Shown here in pieces: positions 1 through 10,846 of a DNA stretch of 64,000 nt; position 1 is the stretch's first letter; each line of letters starts with the position of its first letter. The stretch is from Vitis vinifera (taxonomy: Eukaryota; Streptophyta; Magnoliopsida; Vitales; Vitaceae): contig NC_081806.1 in NCBI RefSeq assembly GCF_030704535.1, positions 5,891,501 through 5,955,500 on the forward strand. The letters run 5' to 3'. The translations under genes were made by a program, and so were the position numbers. Below the pieces are notes generated by a model that did not search any database, had not been told where the DNA came from, and was given only the letters and a program-made list of their open reading frames with translations.

Positions 1-370
1 TAAATATATATATAAATTAATTTTTTTCTTTTAAAATTTGAGATAAGATCATTTGGAACAATTTAATGAATTTAGTAGATCTTTTTAGGAGGCTCCAATA
101 ATCATAGATTGAACCTATCTAATTTTTATGGTGCGATAGTTGGCTCTTCACCAACTAACCATACCTATTTTTTTATTTTTTTTTTAATATCAGCAATTTA
201 GTTTATCCAACAAATTATAGAGTTGCAACAAAATCAAATCAATTGAATCTACCAGTTTTTACCGAGTTAATAATTATTTGATTTATATTTTTTCAAATTA
301 GTGACTTGAAACCTACTTTTCTCTAAATATATATATAAATTAATTTTTTTCTTTTAAAATTTGAGATAAG
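1..370. repeat. Interspersed repeat with 47-bp flanking direct repeats
   Basis: A 47-bp AT-rich segment occurs identically at about 1-47 and 324-370. The roughly 275 bp between the copies resembles 56876-57095 at the other end of the window: shared blocks include catttggaaca, gaatttagtagat and gaacctatc. This is an interspersed family, possibly with tandem units of about 323 bp that continue upstream of the window. No coding potential was seen, and the repeat class is not identified. Confidence 0.6.
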
Positions 371-792
371 GAGTCTTATACATATAAATTATTATTTTTT
401 CTATTTATAAAAAAAGAAAAAAAAGAAATACCCAGACAATGCTATAACTTCAAGATTAACTAAGCAAATCCTAATGACCAATCAAATCTTCAGGTTTTTA
501 ATTTCATGCAATATGGAAAATGATATAAATATGGAAAATGATAGAAAATAAAGTAGATAATTTTTTTTCTTTCATTTGCATTTGAATATCCTGCCATATC
601 TTGATATATAATTAGAACTTAAAAATATTTTTAAATAATAAAAAAAAAATCTTTAAATTGATGATTATGGAAAGTGATTATCAATGAATGAATAAATAAA
701 TTAATTAATTAAAAAAAAAACTACAGACCGAGGGGCAGTTGGGCTGGAAGCGTGGAGGCCAAGGTCGGCGCGGCCCATCCTTAACGGACCTC
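371..792. other. AT-rich upstream region
   Basis: AT-rich DNA with poly-A and poly-T runs up to about 720, then a short GC-rich stretch (720-790) just before the TATA box of the downstream gene. I see no gene. The GC-rich stretch is probably proximal promoter. Confidence 0.4.
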
Positions 793-800
793 TATATAAA
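793..800 (+). promoter_or_regulatory. TATA box of the DWNN/RING ligase gene
   Basis: TATATAAA lies in a GC-richer setting, about 630 bp before the start codon at 1426. A TATA box here would place transcription start near 825-830, downstream of the two nearby ATGs at 813 and 818, so those small frames would not be in the mRNA. Confidence 0.6.
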
Positions 801-825
801 CACATCCCTCAAATGCATTGTCTAT

Positions 826-1425
826 TCATCGAAGCGAAAAGAGGGCAAGATTATCAGAATCAAGAAAAAGGCAAGAAACCCTTGAAAAAGCTTCCAAGCA
901 GCAGGAAGAAGAAGGCGGCCAAGAAGAGAGAGCGAGGGCTTACCCGGAGATTCAATGTCTCTTCATTGAGACGCATACTTTCGTGCTCTTTTTCACCGAT
1001 CGCCTTTCAAGATCGGCGTTTCTAACGTTTCCGCCGTTCCGATCCGCTCCCCGGCTGAAATTTCACCTGATCGAAGAATCGGGGCGATAGATCGATCCAA
1101 GGAGGTGTTTCGGCTTGTTATCGGCGCGATTTGTGGCCTGGAATAGGAGAAATCTTGGCTCCTAAGAGAGATCTTGTTGCGTTGCGCGATTCGAAGAAGA
1201 GGATCTTGATTTCAAGAGTTGTTGATGGGGTTTGTTGCGTCGGTTTGATCTTTCTCCGAGAGAAATTGCAAAAAGAAGAGATATATTTTTGTACTTTAAT
1301 TGAGTTCAATAACAGGCCTTTTGTGGTTTTTTTGTTGATTATCAAAGGGCCTTTTGAACTTAAGAGTTTTTTTTTTTGTTTGATTTATCCAAATTTTAGA
1401 GGGAAAGAACTGAGAAAGAAAAAGA
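826..1425 (+). other. 5' leader, probably with an intron
   Basis: The leader between the inferred start site and the ATG at 1426 is about 600 bp. A plausible leader intron runs from a GTGTTT donor near 1105 to an acceptor ATTTTAG near 1399, with a T-rich tract at about 1365-1390. Removing it would delete the upstream ATG at 1131, whose frame otherwise overlaps the main start. The splice sites are inferred from consensus only. Confidence 0.4.
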
Positions 1426-4400
1426 ATGGCAGTGTATTATAAATTCAAAAGTGCAAAAGATTTTGATTCGATTCCAATCGACGGACACTTTATATCAATT
1501 GGAAACTTGAAAGAAAAAATTTTTGAAACAAAGCATCTGGGCAGGGGCACTGATTTCGACCTCGTGGTCACCAACGCCCAGACTAACGAAGGTTGGTTTT
1601 GTTTTGTATTGCATATCTACTTCCTCGATCGTTATTTTCTTCAAAACTTGCGAATTTGGGTTCGTCATCGATTCAAAGAAAACGAATTTCAATTTATAAA
1701 GATTGCTTTAGTTTTAAAACTAATTGGCTCTCTGATTTCCAGCTAAATGCTTGTTGAGAGTTGTAGAGAATAAGGGTGTGTTTCTTTGTGTGGTGGTATT
1801 ATGGTAGTGCATCTTCTGATGTGTGGCATTGCATCTTTGCATAGGGGTTTTGTGGATTTCATAGTGGTGTGTCATTGATTTAAGAAGACTGGGGGTTTTT
1901 GGTTTCATTAGGTAAAGAGCTTCTGCCTTCCATTATGCAAAGGGGGTTTTGCAGATATTTTCCTCTGTTTCATTAGGCAAAGGGCTTCATCAATTACTTT
2001 AGGCAAAGAGGTTTTGCAGATTTTTACATTGATTAAATTAGGCAAAGGGGCTTTATTAATTCCATGAGGGGAAGCCGCTCATGGTTTCCCTTAGGCAAAG
2101 GAACTTTCGTTCATTCCATTAGGCACTAGGTTTCCTTGATTTCATTAGGCAAGGGCCTTCATCAATTCAATTAGGCTAAGGGGTTTCATAAATACCAAGT
2201 GGTTTCATTAATCCCATTAGGCGTGGGGTTTCGTCCATTCCATTATCCAAATGGGTTTCATTGATTTCAATAGGCAGAAGATTTTCAGTCATTTTTACAA
2301 TTATAGAATGAAAAGTGTATCTCGGTAGGCAGATTGGTCTCAATTTCTGGTTGTTGATTCCATGCTATAGGGCATCAGTATACTTGTAAAATGAAAGGTG
2401 CATTTCAGTAAGGACTCGTTGATCCCCTTCTGTATGGGGGTACTTCATCTATACAGGGGTACTGGGCAATGAGCACTTGTTTGATGATGATTGCATATTG
2501 TATTTGATGGAAAGCATGCCCCTTGTGAAGAAAGTAGGAGGTTGCTATTAATGAATCTGGGAAAATTGTGTTTAAATTTACATGACCTTAATAAGTTGGC
2601 CAGGTCGTGAGATCAATTTTTTATTACAGTAAATATTTGATCTCTATTCAGGAATGTTTTTGTTGTTGGCTAGAACTATGTAGGTTAATATTTTTGCAGA
2701 GTTTTTTATAGACCTGGTGTTCTTTCTTTTGCAATTTCAGAGTATCTTGATGAAGCAATGTTGATCCCAAAAAATACCTCTGTTTTGATTCGCCGGGTTC
2801 CTGGACGGCCTCGAATGCCCATTGTGACTGAAAAGGACGAGTACTGTCTCAAACTTTTAAAGCTTAGTCATTGTATATCAGTCCTTTTTATGTTAAAGAT
2901 GTCAGGGTGTTAGCTCTTTTAACTTATGTGTTACTTCCATAAGCTTAATGGTCTAGCCAGTATTAGTTACTTTGATTACTTGTTAACCAGTGTTAGAGAC
3001 AATTCTGGATAATCGTTTTCATCTTCCATTTGAGCTTTTAATTGTGGGGCAGATTCCAAGGATTTGGCTGATTGTATTTTTTTTTTTTCTAAATTTATTT
3101 TATTCTGTAGGCCTAAAGTGGAAAATAAGGTAGATGAAGCTCAACCAACAAATAGTAACTTTGTGGGTGCTGATTCATCTGCCATGAAATATGTAAGCTT
3201 TAGTTTATAGTGTTCCTTTCTCATATTTTGGTTTTTTAGCAAGTGTCTTTTGTACTGTGTTGAAGTGGTAACCCATGTTTCAAATTTATAGCCTGATGAT
3301 TCAGAGTGGGATGAATTTGGAAATGACTTATACGCCATACCTGAAGTGGTGCCAGTTCAGTCAAGCAATCCAGTTTTGGATGCTCCTCCTCCAAGTAAAG
3401 CTGATGAAGACAGCAAGATCAAGGCTTTAATTGATACTCCAGCCTTGGACTGGCAGCGGTGAGATGTCTTGTTTTGTCACATTACTTGATTTTTTGATGA
3501 TTGAATTTTAACTCTTACCAATGGAGGAATATTTCTATTGTCTTAAATATCTAAACTTTTGTCTTTACAGTCAAGGCACTGATGGCTTTGGACCTGGAAG
3601 GGGTTTTGGAAGGGGTATTGGTGGAAGAATGATGGGTGGACGTGGTTTTGGTGATTATCTATACCTCTTCTAATTAGATATTGGTGCTAGCTGCTATATC
3701 ATATTGCTTAGTAGATTTTCATTATACCTTTGATTGTTTTTTGTCTTTGTGCTTCCAATGCTTTCTTTATGTTGGTGAGGATGCTTTGATTTTTTTCTAG
3801 TTGATTTTGTATGAGCCTGAAACTTATCTTCACTAACTCAGGCCGGATTGGGTTGGAGCGGAAAACACCTCCACAAGGATACATATGTCACAGGTGCAAG
3901 GTGCCTGGTATGTTCATGTTCTTGATGGATTTGTGTTTATTTATTTAATAAAAATTTTTGTTGGTTGTATGGTTTATGTTTCTTTCAAAATCATGATCAC
4001 TGAATGACATTCTCCTCTTCAGGACATTTCATTCAACACTGTCCTACAAATGGGGATCCAACTTATGACATCAAAAGAGTGAAACCCCCTACTGGCATTC
4101 CAAAGTCGATGTTAATGGCAACCCCAGATGGCTCATATGCGTTACCAAGCGGAGCTGTTGCTGTTTTGAAACCAAATGAGTAAATAGTTCCCCATTATTT
4201 GTTATATTTTTTATAATTCACTTTGTTGGAATTTGGAAGTATAATTTTGTTCTAATCATATGCCCTCAAAACAGAGCTGCTTTTGAAAAAGAAATTGAAG
4301 GGTTGCCTTCCACTCGTTCTGTTGGTGAACTTCCACCTGAGCTTCATTGCCCACTATGTAAAGAAGTGATGAAAGATGCTGTTCTAACAAGCAAATGTTG

Positions 4401-7400
4401 TTTCAAGAGTTTTTGTTATAAATGTAAATTGTTCTTTCTTTCTTCCTTTTTTTTTTTTTTTTTGGTTGTTGTAGTTTTAGAGAATATGGTTCCAGATCTG
4501 CAAGGGCTTATTCTTAAAATTTTACTCAGGTATCAGAGACCACATTATCTCAAAATCAATGTGTGTTTGTGGTGCCACAAATATACTCGCAGATGATCTT
4601 CTTCCAAACAAAACCCTTAGGGATACAATCAATCGCATTCTGGAGTCTAACAATAGTAGTGCAGAAAATGCTGGAAGTGCTTTACAAGTTCAAGGTCAGT
4701 AGATATATCATCAACTTGGCTCCTTTTTTATTTCAATAATCATTCTTGTTGTGGATCTAAATTTTTATTTGTTTGATTTTAATTTTCTTTTATCCAGATA
4801 TGGAATCTGCTCGCTGCCCACAGCCTAAGATTCCATCCCCTACATTGTCTGCCGCATCAAAGGGAGAGCAGATGCCACCACCTCAGATTGAAGAAACTCC
4901 GAACATAATAAAACCAGTTGCAGATGAGAGTAAGTCTGCTAATCCTCCACCACAGCTTCCAGAAAAAGGGAGGACAGGAAAAGCTGCTGATGTGTCTGAA
5001 GCTACACTTGAGTCCATGAGTGTGAAGGAACTGGCTTCACAGGGAAGTGCTCCTCTGGCTGAGGAAGAAGTGCAGCAGAAGCTTGCTTCTGGTGAGGCAG
5101 GTAAATGACATCAAAGAAAAATTCTGTTAACTTTTTTTTATTGAAAAGAAAATCTTCTTGAAGGAACATCAAACTCCTTGTTTACTGTTTTGAGAAGTGA
5201 GGGAGTCGGTTAAAATGTGGAGAAAATTCTATTGATGTGAATGTGTTCTTAGAAATAGTGCTTTTAGTTTCAATTATTGATGAGGTTAGGTGGATCTGGC
5301 ATTTAGATACTTACTGCTGTAAATTTTTATGTCACCCTTTTTTTTGGGTGCAAAACAGCTTTTATATACAAACGGGCAGTGCCCATTCAAAATGATTCTA
5401 GCTAGTTTAGTCCAGATACAATGTTGACCAGTTTGATTATTGCTATGGGAGGTGAAATCTATTATTCTATTTGGGTCCCTGCCAGGAGTTGAACCTAGAA
5501 TCTTCCACATAGCCACTCCAACATCCTGTCACCTGAGCCTGACCTCAAGGGCACCTTACCCTTGAGGTCTTGTACCACAGTAGGAGCTGGATGGGTTCTT
5601 GCTCATATAAGATTGAATTTCCATTAGAAACCTAAGAAATGATGTCAGTATCGAGAAAGAGAGATATACATTGTTTGTTCTTGTTAACGTAGGCCATGAA
5701 TATTATCTAAGTTATATTACTTATTGCTTTTCAGGAAAGAAAAAGAAAAAGAAGAAAGCTCGTGTGCCTGTAAATGGTTTGTGTGCTGCCATTTTCAATT
5801 CTATCTATTTATTACTCATTAAACCTTTTCATGTGAATTTTGCTAATGATATTCTGTTCTGGTTACAGCAGCAGACATTCAGTGGAAGTCCACTCAAGAT
5901 CTTGCAGCTGAGAACTATATGATGCCTATGGATCCCACATATGCTCCTTACTGGAATGGCATGCAGCCAGGAATGGATGGCTTTATGAACCCTTATGCTG
6001 GTGCCATGCCATATATGGGGTATGGTTACAATACATTAGATATGCCTTTTGGGGGTGTTCTACCTCAGGGGCCTTTTGGGGCACCGGGTTATATGCTGCC
6101 TGTTGTTCCACCTCAGAGGTATGCACTTTACTTCTTGATTATTGTGTTCAGTTGTGTTTTATGTCTAGATGGTATTTGGTCTTTCTATGCATTAATCTGA
6201 GCTTGCATAGCTTAATGTTTATAAATGTTGGCAACTATGCCTAATCAGTTTGCTATTTTCAGGGATCTGGCTGATTTTGGAATGGGTTTAAATGCTGCAC
6301 CTCCTGTTATGAGTAGGGAGGAATTTGAGGCTAGGAAAGCTGATCTGAGAAGGCGTCGTGAAAGTGAGAGACGAGGTGAAAGGTAAGAACAGCAATCCTA
6401 CTTTCTTATTGATAGATATTTGCAAACGTCTTATAAAAACAATGAGGCTGGAATTCTTATATGAAATTTTTATGAAGGATAAAAAATTTTCATCAATTTG
6501 TATACTTTAAATCAGGCAGAAGAGTAGAAATAAAAATGAGTATGGTATTAGTTTTAATCATAGGCCTGCTAGAAGGAAGAAAGATTTCACATTATTCCTC
6601 AATGGTTGGTTGATTGCTTATTAATTTATTAGTAAGTTTTCTATTCTGTTATGTTATTGCTGTAAATTTGTTTCCACCTTGTCTTCCTTTTCTACCTCGG
6701 CTGCTTTTTCACCAATATATTTTTTTGCTTAACTAGAGGTTTGAACTATATAATTCTAGTGGATTGGACATTGTACTGAACCATAAATTTAAAACCGTTG
6801 TGATGAAACTTTTTTGGAATATCCATTTGTTTTTTTCTGTTTTCATCTCCATTGTTTTTGCTTGGCTATTGGTTATTGGACTGCTATTTGCTTTATTCTT
6901 TTTTCACCTATAGTACCGGTTACCATCTAACTACATATGGTTAACAAAACATGAGAACAATGAAGCCTAATATCCACAGCTCTAGCTGCTAGTTAATGAC
7001 AAATTTTATTCCTTGCTCTTGCAGCAAAGAGTTCCCTAAAGATCGAGAATATGCTAGAGAAGGGAGCATGGGCGGTGACGTTTCTACAATGAAACCAAAA
7101 CCCGTATGTCTTTATGTCCAAACTTGCATTTTTCCCTGTTATTTATGTACTGCAGCAGGTATTTTTTATGGCCATGGTTGCAAGCTACACTGTCCAGAAA
7201 TCGCCAATGTGGCCCGAGAACGACAATTGGGAGAGACAAGACTGAACATTCATTTTCTTTTAGGCTTAGGAAGAAAGAAAAGGGGAAAATCTTTTATATT
7301 TTTGGTGCGGTTAGGATCAAAAGATATGAAATTTATTTATTGGATGATATTTACTTTCTGTTTTTTTCCCCTTCCGATGCTTCATTTGATTGGTAGAGAA

Positions 7401-8662
7401 ATGGTAGGAAAAGAAAGGAAAATGTGGAATCTTTTATGTGGGGTGATTGCCACAGCAAAAGTAGGTGGCAAAAGGACTCCAAGTTTTCATTTCTCGTTCC
7501 CTTAAGTCTTCTTTGCAGTCAAATGGAGCTTGAGCAGGAGGAAAAAAAAAAAAAAAATTCAAAAAACATAATCCCATTCAAACAAATGGCCAATTAACTC
7601 TTGGTTTAAGACAATAATACGAGTATTTCGAAATTGTTTTCCAATTAAATTTTTTATTTTTCTTCTAAAAAAAATTTGTTTAAATATCGTCTGATATCTC
7701 TTCTTTTGTTTTAAAAAAAAAAAATTGGCTTTGCATAAAGTATAAATCATTAATTTTAACTTGTTATGTAAAATTTTTATATTATCAAAATGATTTTAAA
7801 GCACAATCAAAAGAATTTATGTTTACAACGGAGAGGGAGTGGTAAAGGAAAGCACCAAAAAAGAAATAAAGAAAAAAGAAAAAAAATATTATTGAGTAAA
7901 TGGTAATCTACTCTTATGATATTTATTATATCTAAATTATTTATGAAAAAGGTGCTTAACAGAATTGCATCCTAGGACCTGGTAGAGGGGGAAAATAGCA
8001 ATAATGATAATTTGTTGGACTATGGTGAAAGAATTTTGTTTTTGTTGTGTCTTCTTATGTAATGTGACATTTATAACATAGTGTTTCGGGATGTGATGCA
8101 GAAATTGGCTCCCCAATCATCGAGCGCCGACCACCACCACCGCCGCCCTCGACCGGAGAGGTCATCGCCGGAGCGCCCCACCAGAGATGTAGAGGCACCG
8201 CGCCCCTCCAAGAGAAAATCAGAGCATCACCACCACCGCCCCTCTGACTCATCCGCCCGACCTCCTCCCTCCGCGGCCGCCGAATCATCTAGATCCTTGG
8301 CGGATCGCAAGGCAAAGCCCAGCGTCTTCTCCCGCATAAGCTTCCCGGAGGAAGAGCCCACCAAGAAGCGTAAGTTGTCTGAAACTCCAAGCGCCTCGGC
8401 GATTCCAAACGGGCAACATGAGGATTGGAAAGTGTCGCCCTCTTCGGCGGCTGCGTCGAGAAAGAGCAGTGTGACAGAGTATGAGTCAAGTGATGAGGAT
8501 AGGCATTTCAAGAGAAAGCCATCGAGGTACGAGCCGTCACCGCCAGCCCCGGCGGCGAAGGAGGCGGAGTGGGAGGAGAAGGAGGCGAGGCACTCATCGA
8601 GGGGGTCGAGGGAGCGCGAGAGAGAGTACGATAGAGATCGTGGTTACAGTAAGCACAGATAA
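1426..8662 (+). CDS. PQT3: DWNN-CCHC-RING E3 ubiquitin ligase, PQT3/RBBP6-like
   Basis: Fifteen exons join in frame: 1426-1591, 2741-2840, 3111-3192, 3292-3458, 3571-3650, 3842-3907, 4023-4179, 4275-4423, 4530-4694, 4798-5100, 5735-5776, 5869-6118, 6263-6382, 7025-7103 and 8102-8662, giving 828 residues. Residues 1-85 form the ubiquitin-like DWNN domain (MAVYYKFKSAKDFDSI start). A zinc knuckle follows (C214, C217, H222, C227). A RING/U-box-like domain begins at C298-P-L-C301 and continues through CC, FCYKC and CVCGA. The middle is Gly/Met/Tyr-rich, with a Lys block, and the C-terminal exon is His-, Arg/Ser- and Glu-rich. In Arabidopsis the family member PQT3 is an E3 ligase that turns over PRMT4b in oxidative stress; animal RBBP6 works in mRNA 3'-end processing. 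The domain order fits both. The 1 kb last intron and GC-rich last exon are unusual. Orthology to PQT3 rather than a paralogue is likely but not proven. Confidence 0.9.
1895..2290 (+). repeat. Degenerate minisatellite in intron 1
   Basis: About ten diverged copies of a 30-40 bp unit built on ttcattaggcaaagggttt, with spacers such as tcatcaattcc, fill this part of intron 1. Examples lie near 1905, 1970, 2005, 2036, 2090, 2122, 2145, 2172 and 2215. Copies differ by substitutions and small indels, so the array is old. Confidence 0.75.
5440..5575. repeat. Short interspersed repeat fragment (intron 10)
   Basis: This stretch contains the blocks ttgaacctagaa and cctcaagggca. The same blocks occur, in the same order, at about 12715-12785 in an intron of the phosphatase gene. 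Such text recurs in plant introns as degenerate retroposon tails. The class is not determined. Confidence 0.35.
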
Positions 8663-9765
8663 AGAAGAGGGTAGAGAAATTGGGGATGTGAGATGAGTGA
8701 GGAGTGATGAGGAAGTCTTTGGTCTCTTGCGCTTCATGGAAAGATGGGAGACTTGATTTTATATGACTTGAAATATGACTCTGTATTCACCCTTTCTTTT
8801 TTTAATATAAATAATTTCATCTTTTTCAACATTTCCTCCTGCTTCTCCCTTCATTCAATTTTTTTCTTTATGCATGTGTTAGAAATATTATATGGAAATT
8901 TTCTTTTTGATTATTGAATTCTAAATTAATAATTTTTAGATAAACACTTTATAATAATTCACAATCATAAGCTTACTATATCCTAATTGCCGACATCATG
9001 AAATAAATATAAAATATAATTAAAATTACTTATATATTCTTTATTTTTAAAAGAAAATCAAATATAATTAAAATTAATTATAAACCTACGTGTGTGTAGA
9101 AGAATTTTGCTTAAAATATGATTAGTTTAATCACATTTAATATCTTCCCTTAATTTGTGTAATAAATGCAATATTGTTTTCATATAATATTGTTGGCTTA
9201 TGTTTGATAGAGAACAAGTTACATGACACCCAAATATGCTAAATCTATACATGTTTACAACTTGTTTCATGAATTACAAATATTTTTGAAATATTTAGAG
9301 ATGTAGTTACCACTATTTGCTTGACTGATATTCATAATTTCTTAGTATTACTATAAGTAAATATATATCTATCTAAGATCAAGTTTTATGGGGATTGGAA
9401 ATATATCCAATACCAACATATCCAATTACGATTTTTATTCTTTTGAATAAAAAAAGCTCATGTTAATTGTCCTAAGAAAATATCCTCCTATATGTTTGAA
9501 CTCATTCCAATAACTTCAAGTTGGTGTAGAACTATGTCTAAAATTGATAAGAATGTTATGTCTAGTGGGTGTAAATTGAAAAATACATTAATGTGTCAAT
9601 TGCACTGAAATATAATAATTATAGACCAAACACTTCATTTTTTTTCTTTAGGATGAAACATATTTTTGTTCACTTCAAGAGGACGAACAATCAGTATAAA
9701 GCTAAGTGAGTATTATTTATCCATATGATAGTATTTTAAGATCGAAATTTGTTTCCTGCTTTTTG

Positions 9766-9768
<3 letters not shown>

Positions 9769-9801
<33 letters not shown>
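9769..9801. repeat. (TA)n microsatellite
   Basis: An uninterrupted TA dinucleotide run of about 32 bp, followed by a T run. It is a likely length-polymorphic marker. Confidence 0.9.
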
Positions 9802-9809
<8 letters not shown>

Positions 9810-10095
9810 TGAAAAATAGAAAATTATTTTAAATAGGATTACCAAATAGACCATTAGTGATTGTCTCACTGATCACGACTTTTTTTGTTCATTCCCTTCC
9901 AACCCATCCTGGATCCCTGTAATAACAAGACAAGTGATTTTACCCTAGCCTTTGGGCGAAGGGGCATTTGTTTATGTGTACTTATTTACCTATGTAAATA
10001 TTAAAATAAAATAAAATGAAACAAGGAGAATACTCTTCATTCATGTAAACAGTGGGTCCTACATTTTGACGCTCGTAAATATATCTCTCTTTATG

Positions 10096-10170
10096 TTTTG
10101 TTTAATTTGAGTATCATATAATTAATTGTTTTTTGTTTAATTTGAGTATCATATAATTAATTGTTTTTTG
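10096..10170. repeat. Two-copy 35-bp tandem duplication
   Basis: A unit starting ttttgtttaatttgagtatc is repeated twice with a period of 35 bp. The copies are essentially identical, so the duplication is recent. Confidence 0.85.
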
Positions 10171-10846
10171 GAATATCTGTCAAAGTTCATACTAGTATTT
10201 CTTCTTTTAATTTTCGTATATAAAAATTAAATAACTTTAAAATATATAAATTTTTAATTAATTTTAATTACAATTAATTTTTATTTGTATTTTTCATCAA
10301 TTTCCTTGGTATTGTTTGACACTTTTCTAGATCCAAACATAGCATTAGAAGCCCTCAGTTATTTGTCTTTTTTTTTTTTTGGGCCAATCCATGCATTCAA
10401 GCAAAACTTTCACTTCCCACTTTTTAAAGGATGAATAATCAAGTTAAGAGATACTTAAGAAGATTCTCAACCTCAGATTTCTTGGAGAGCTTGTGTGGAG
10501 CACTCGAATGCATGCTGGATTGCATTTGTAAGAACCATGCATAGCACAGTCCGAGTATAGCAATCAAAAACTTGATTAATAACAAACCTTTCTGAATTTT
10601 GCATAACAATTGATCGTTTTCTCTTCCCCAAAAATCAGATCAATGACCAGGAAATATGGGTGTGCCATCTTTCTTCATTTCAACTTAAATTGAAAAACAG
10701 CTCATTTACAGAATAAACACAAGCACAAAAATCCACAATTCAAATTTCTGGAAATAAAAACGTATTTGCCTTATCATATACCAGAAATGAAATTAGGGGA
10801 AGCAAAGCTTAACAAACATCATATGTGCAATTTCATCAAGTATTTC

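Larger units (their letters stand above)
8663..10846. other. Intergenic, AT-rich, between convergent genes
   Basis: This is the 3' flank of two convergent genes. AATAAA-like and ATATAAATAA stretches near 8800 could serve in polyadenylation of the upstream gene. The rest is AT-rich with a dinucleotide run and a short tandem duplication listed separately. No gene was found. Confidence 0.5.

Noticed and set aside
813-1090. Two overlapping basic frames (70 and 90 codons) before the E3 ligase gene
   Set aside because: They begin upstream of the transcription start predicted from the TATA box at 793-800, are low-complexity Lys/Glu/Arg text, and overlap each other.
6996-7505. 169-codon frame across the end of exon 14 and into the last intron of the E3 ligase
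   Set aside because: Only the part up to 7103 belongs to the spliced gene. The rest reads through a consensus GTATGT donor and has no family match.
8055-8511. Minus-strand frames opposite the last E3 ligase exon
   Set aside because: They are shadows of a GC-rich coding exon and have no domain of their own.
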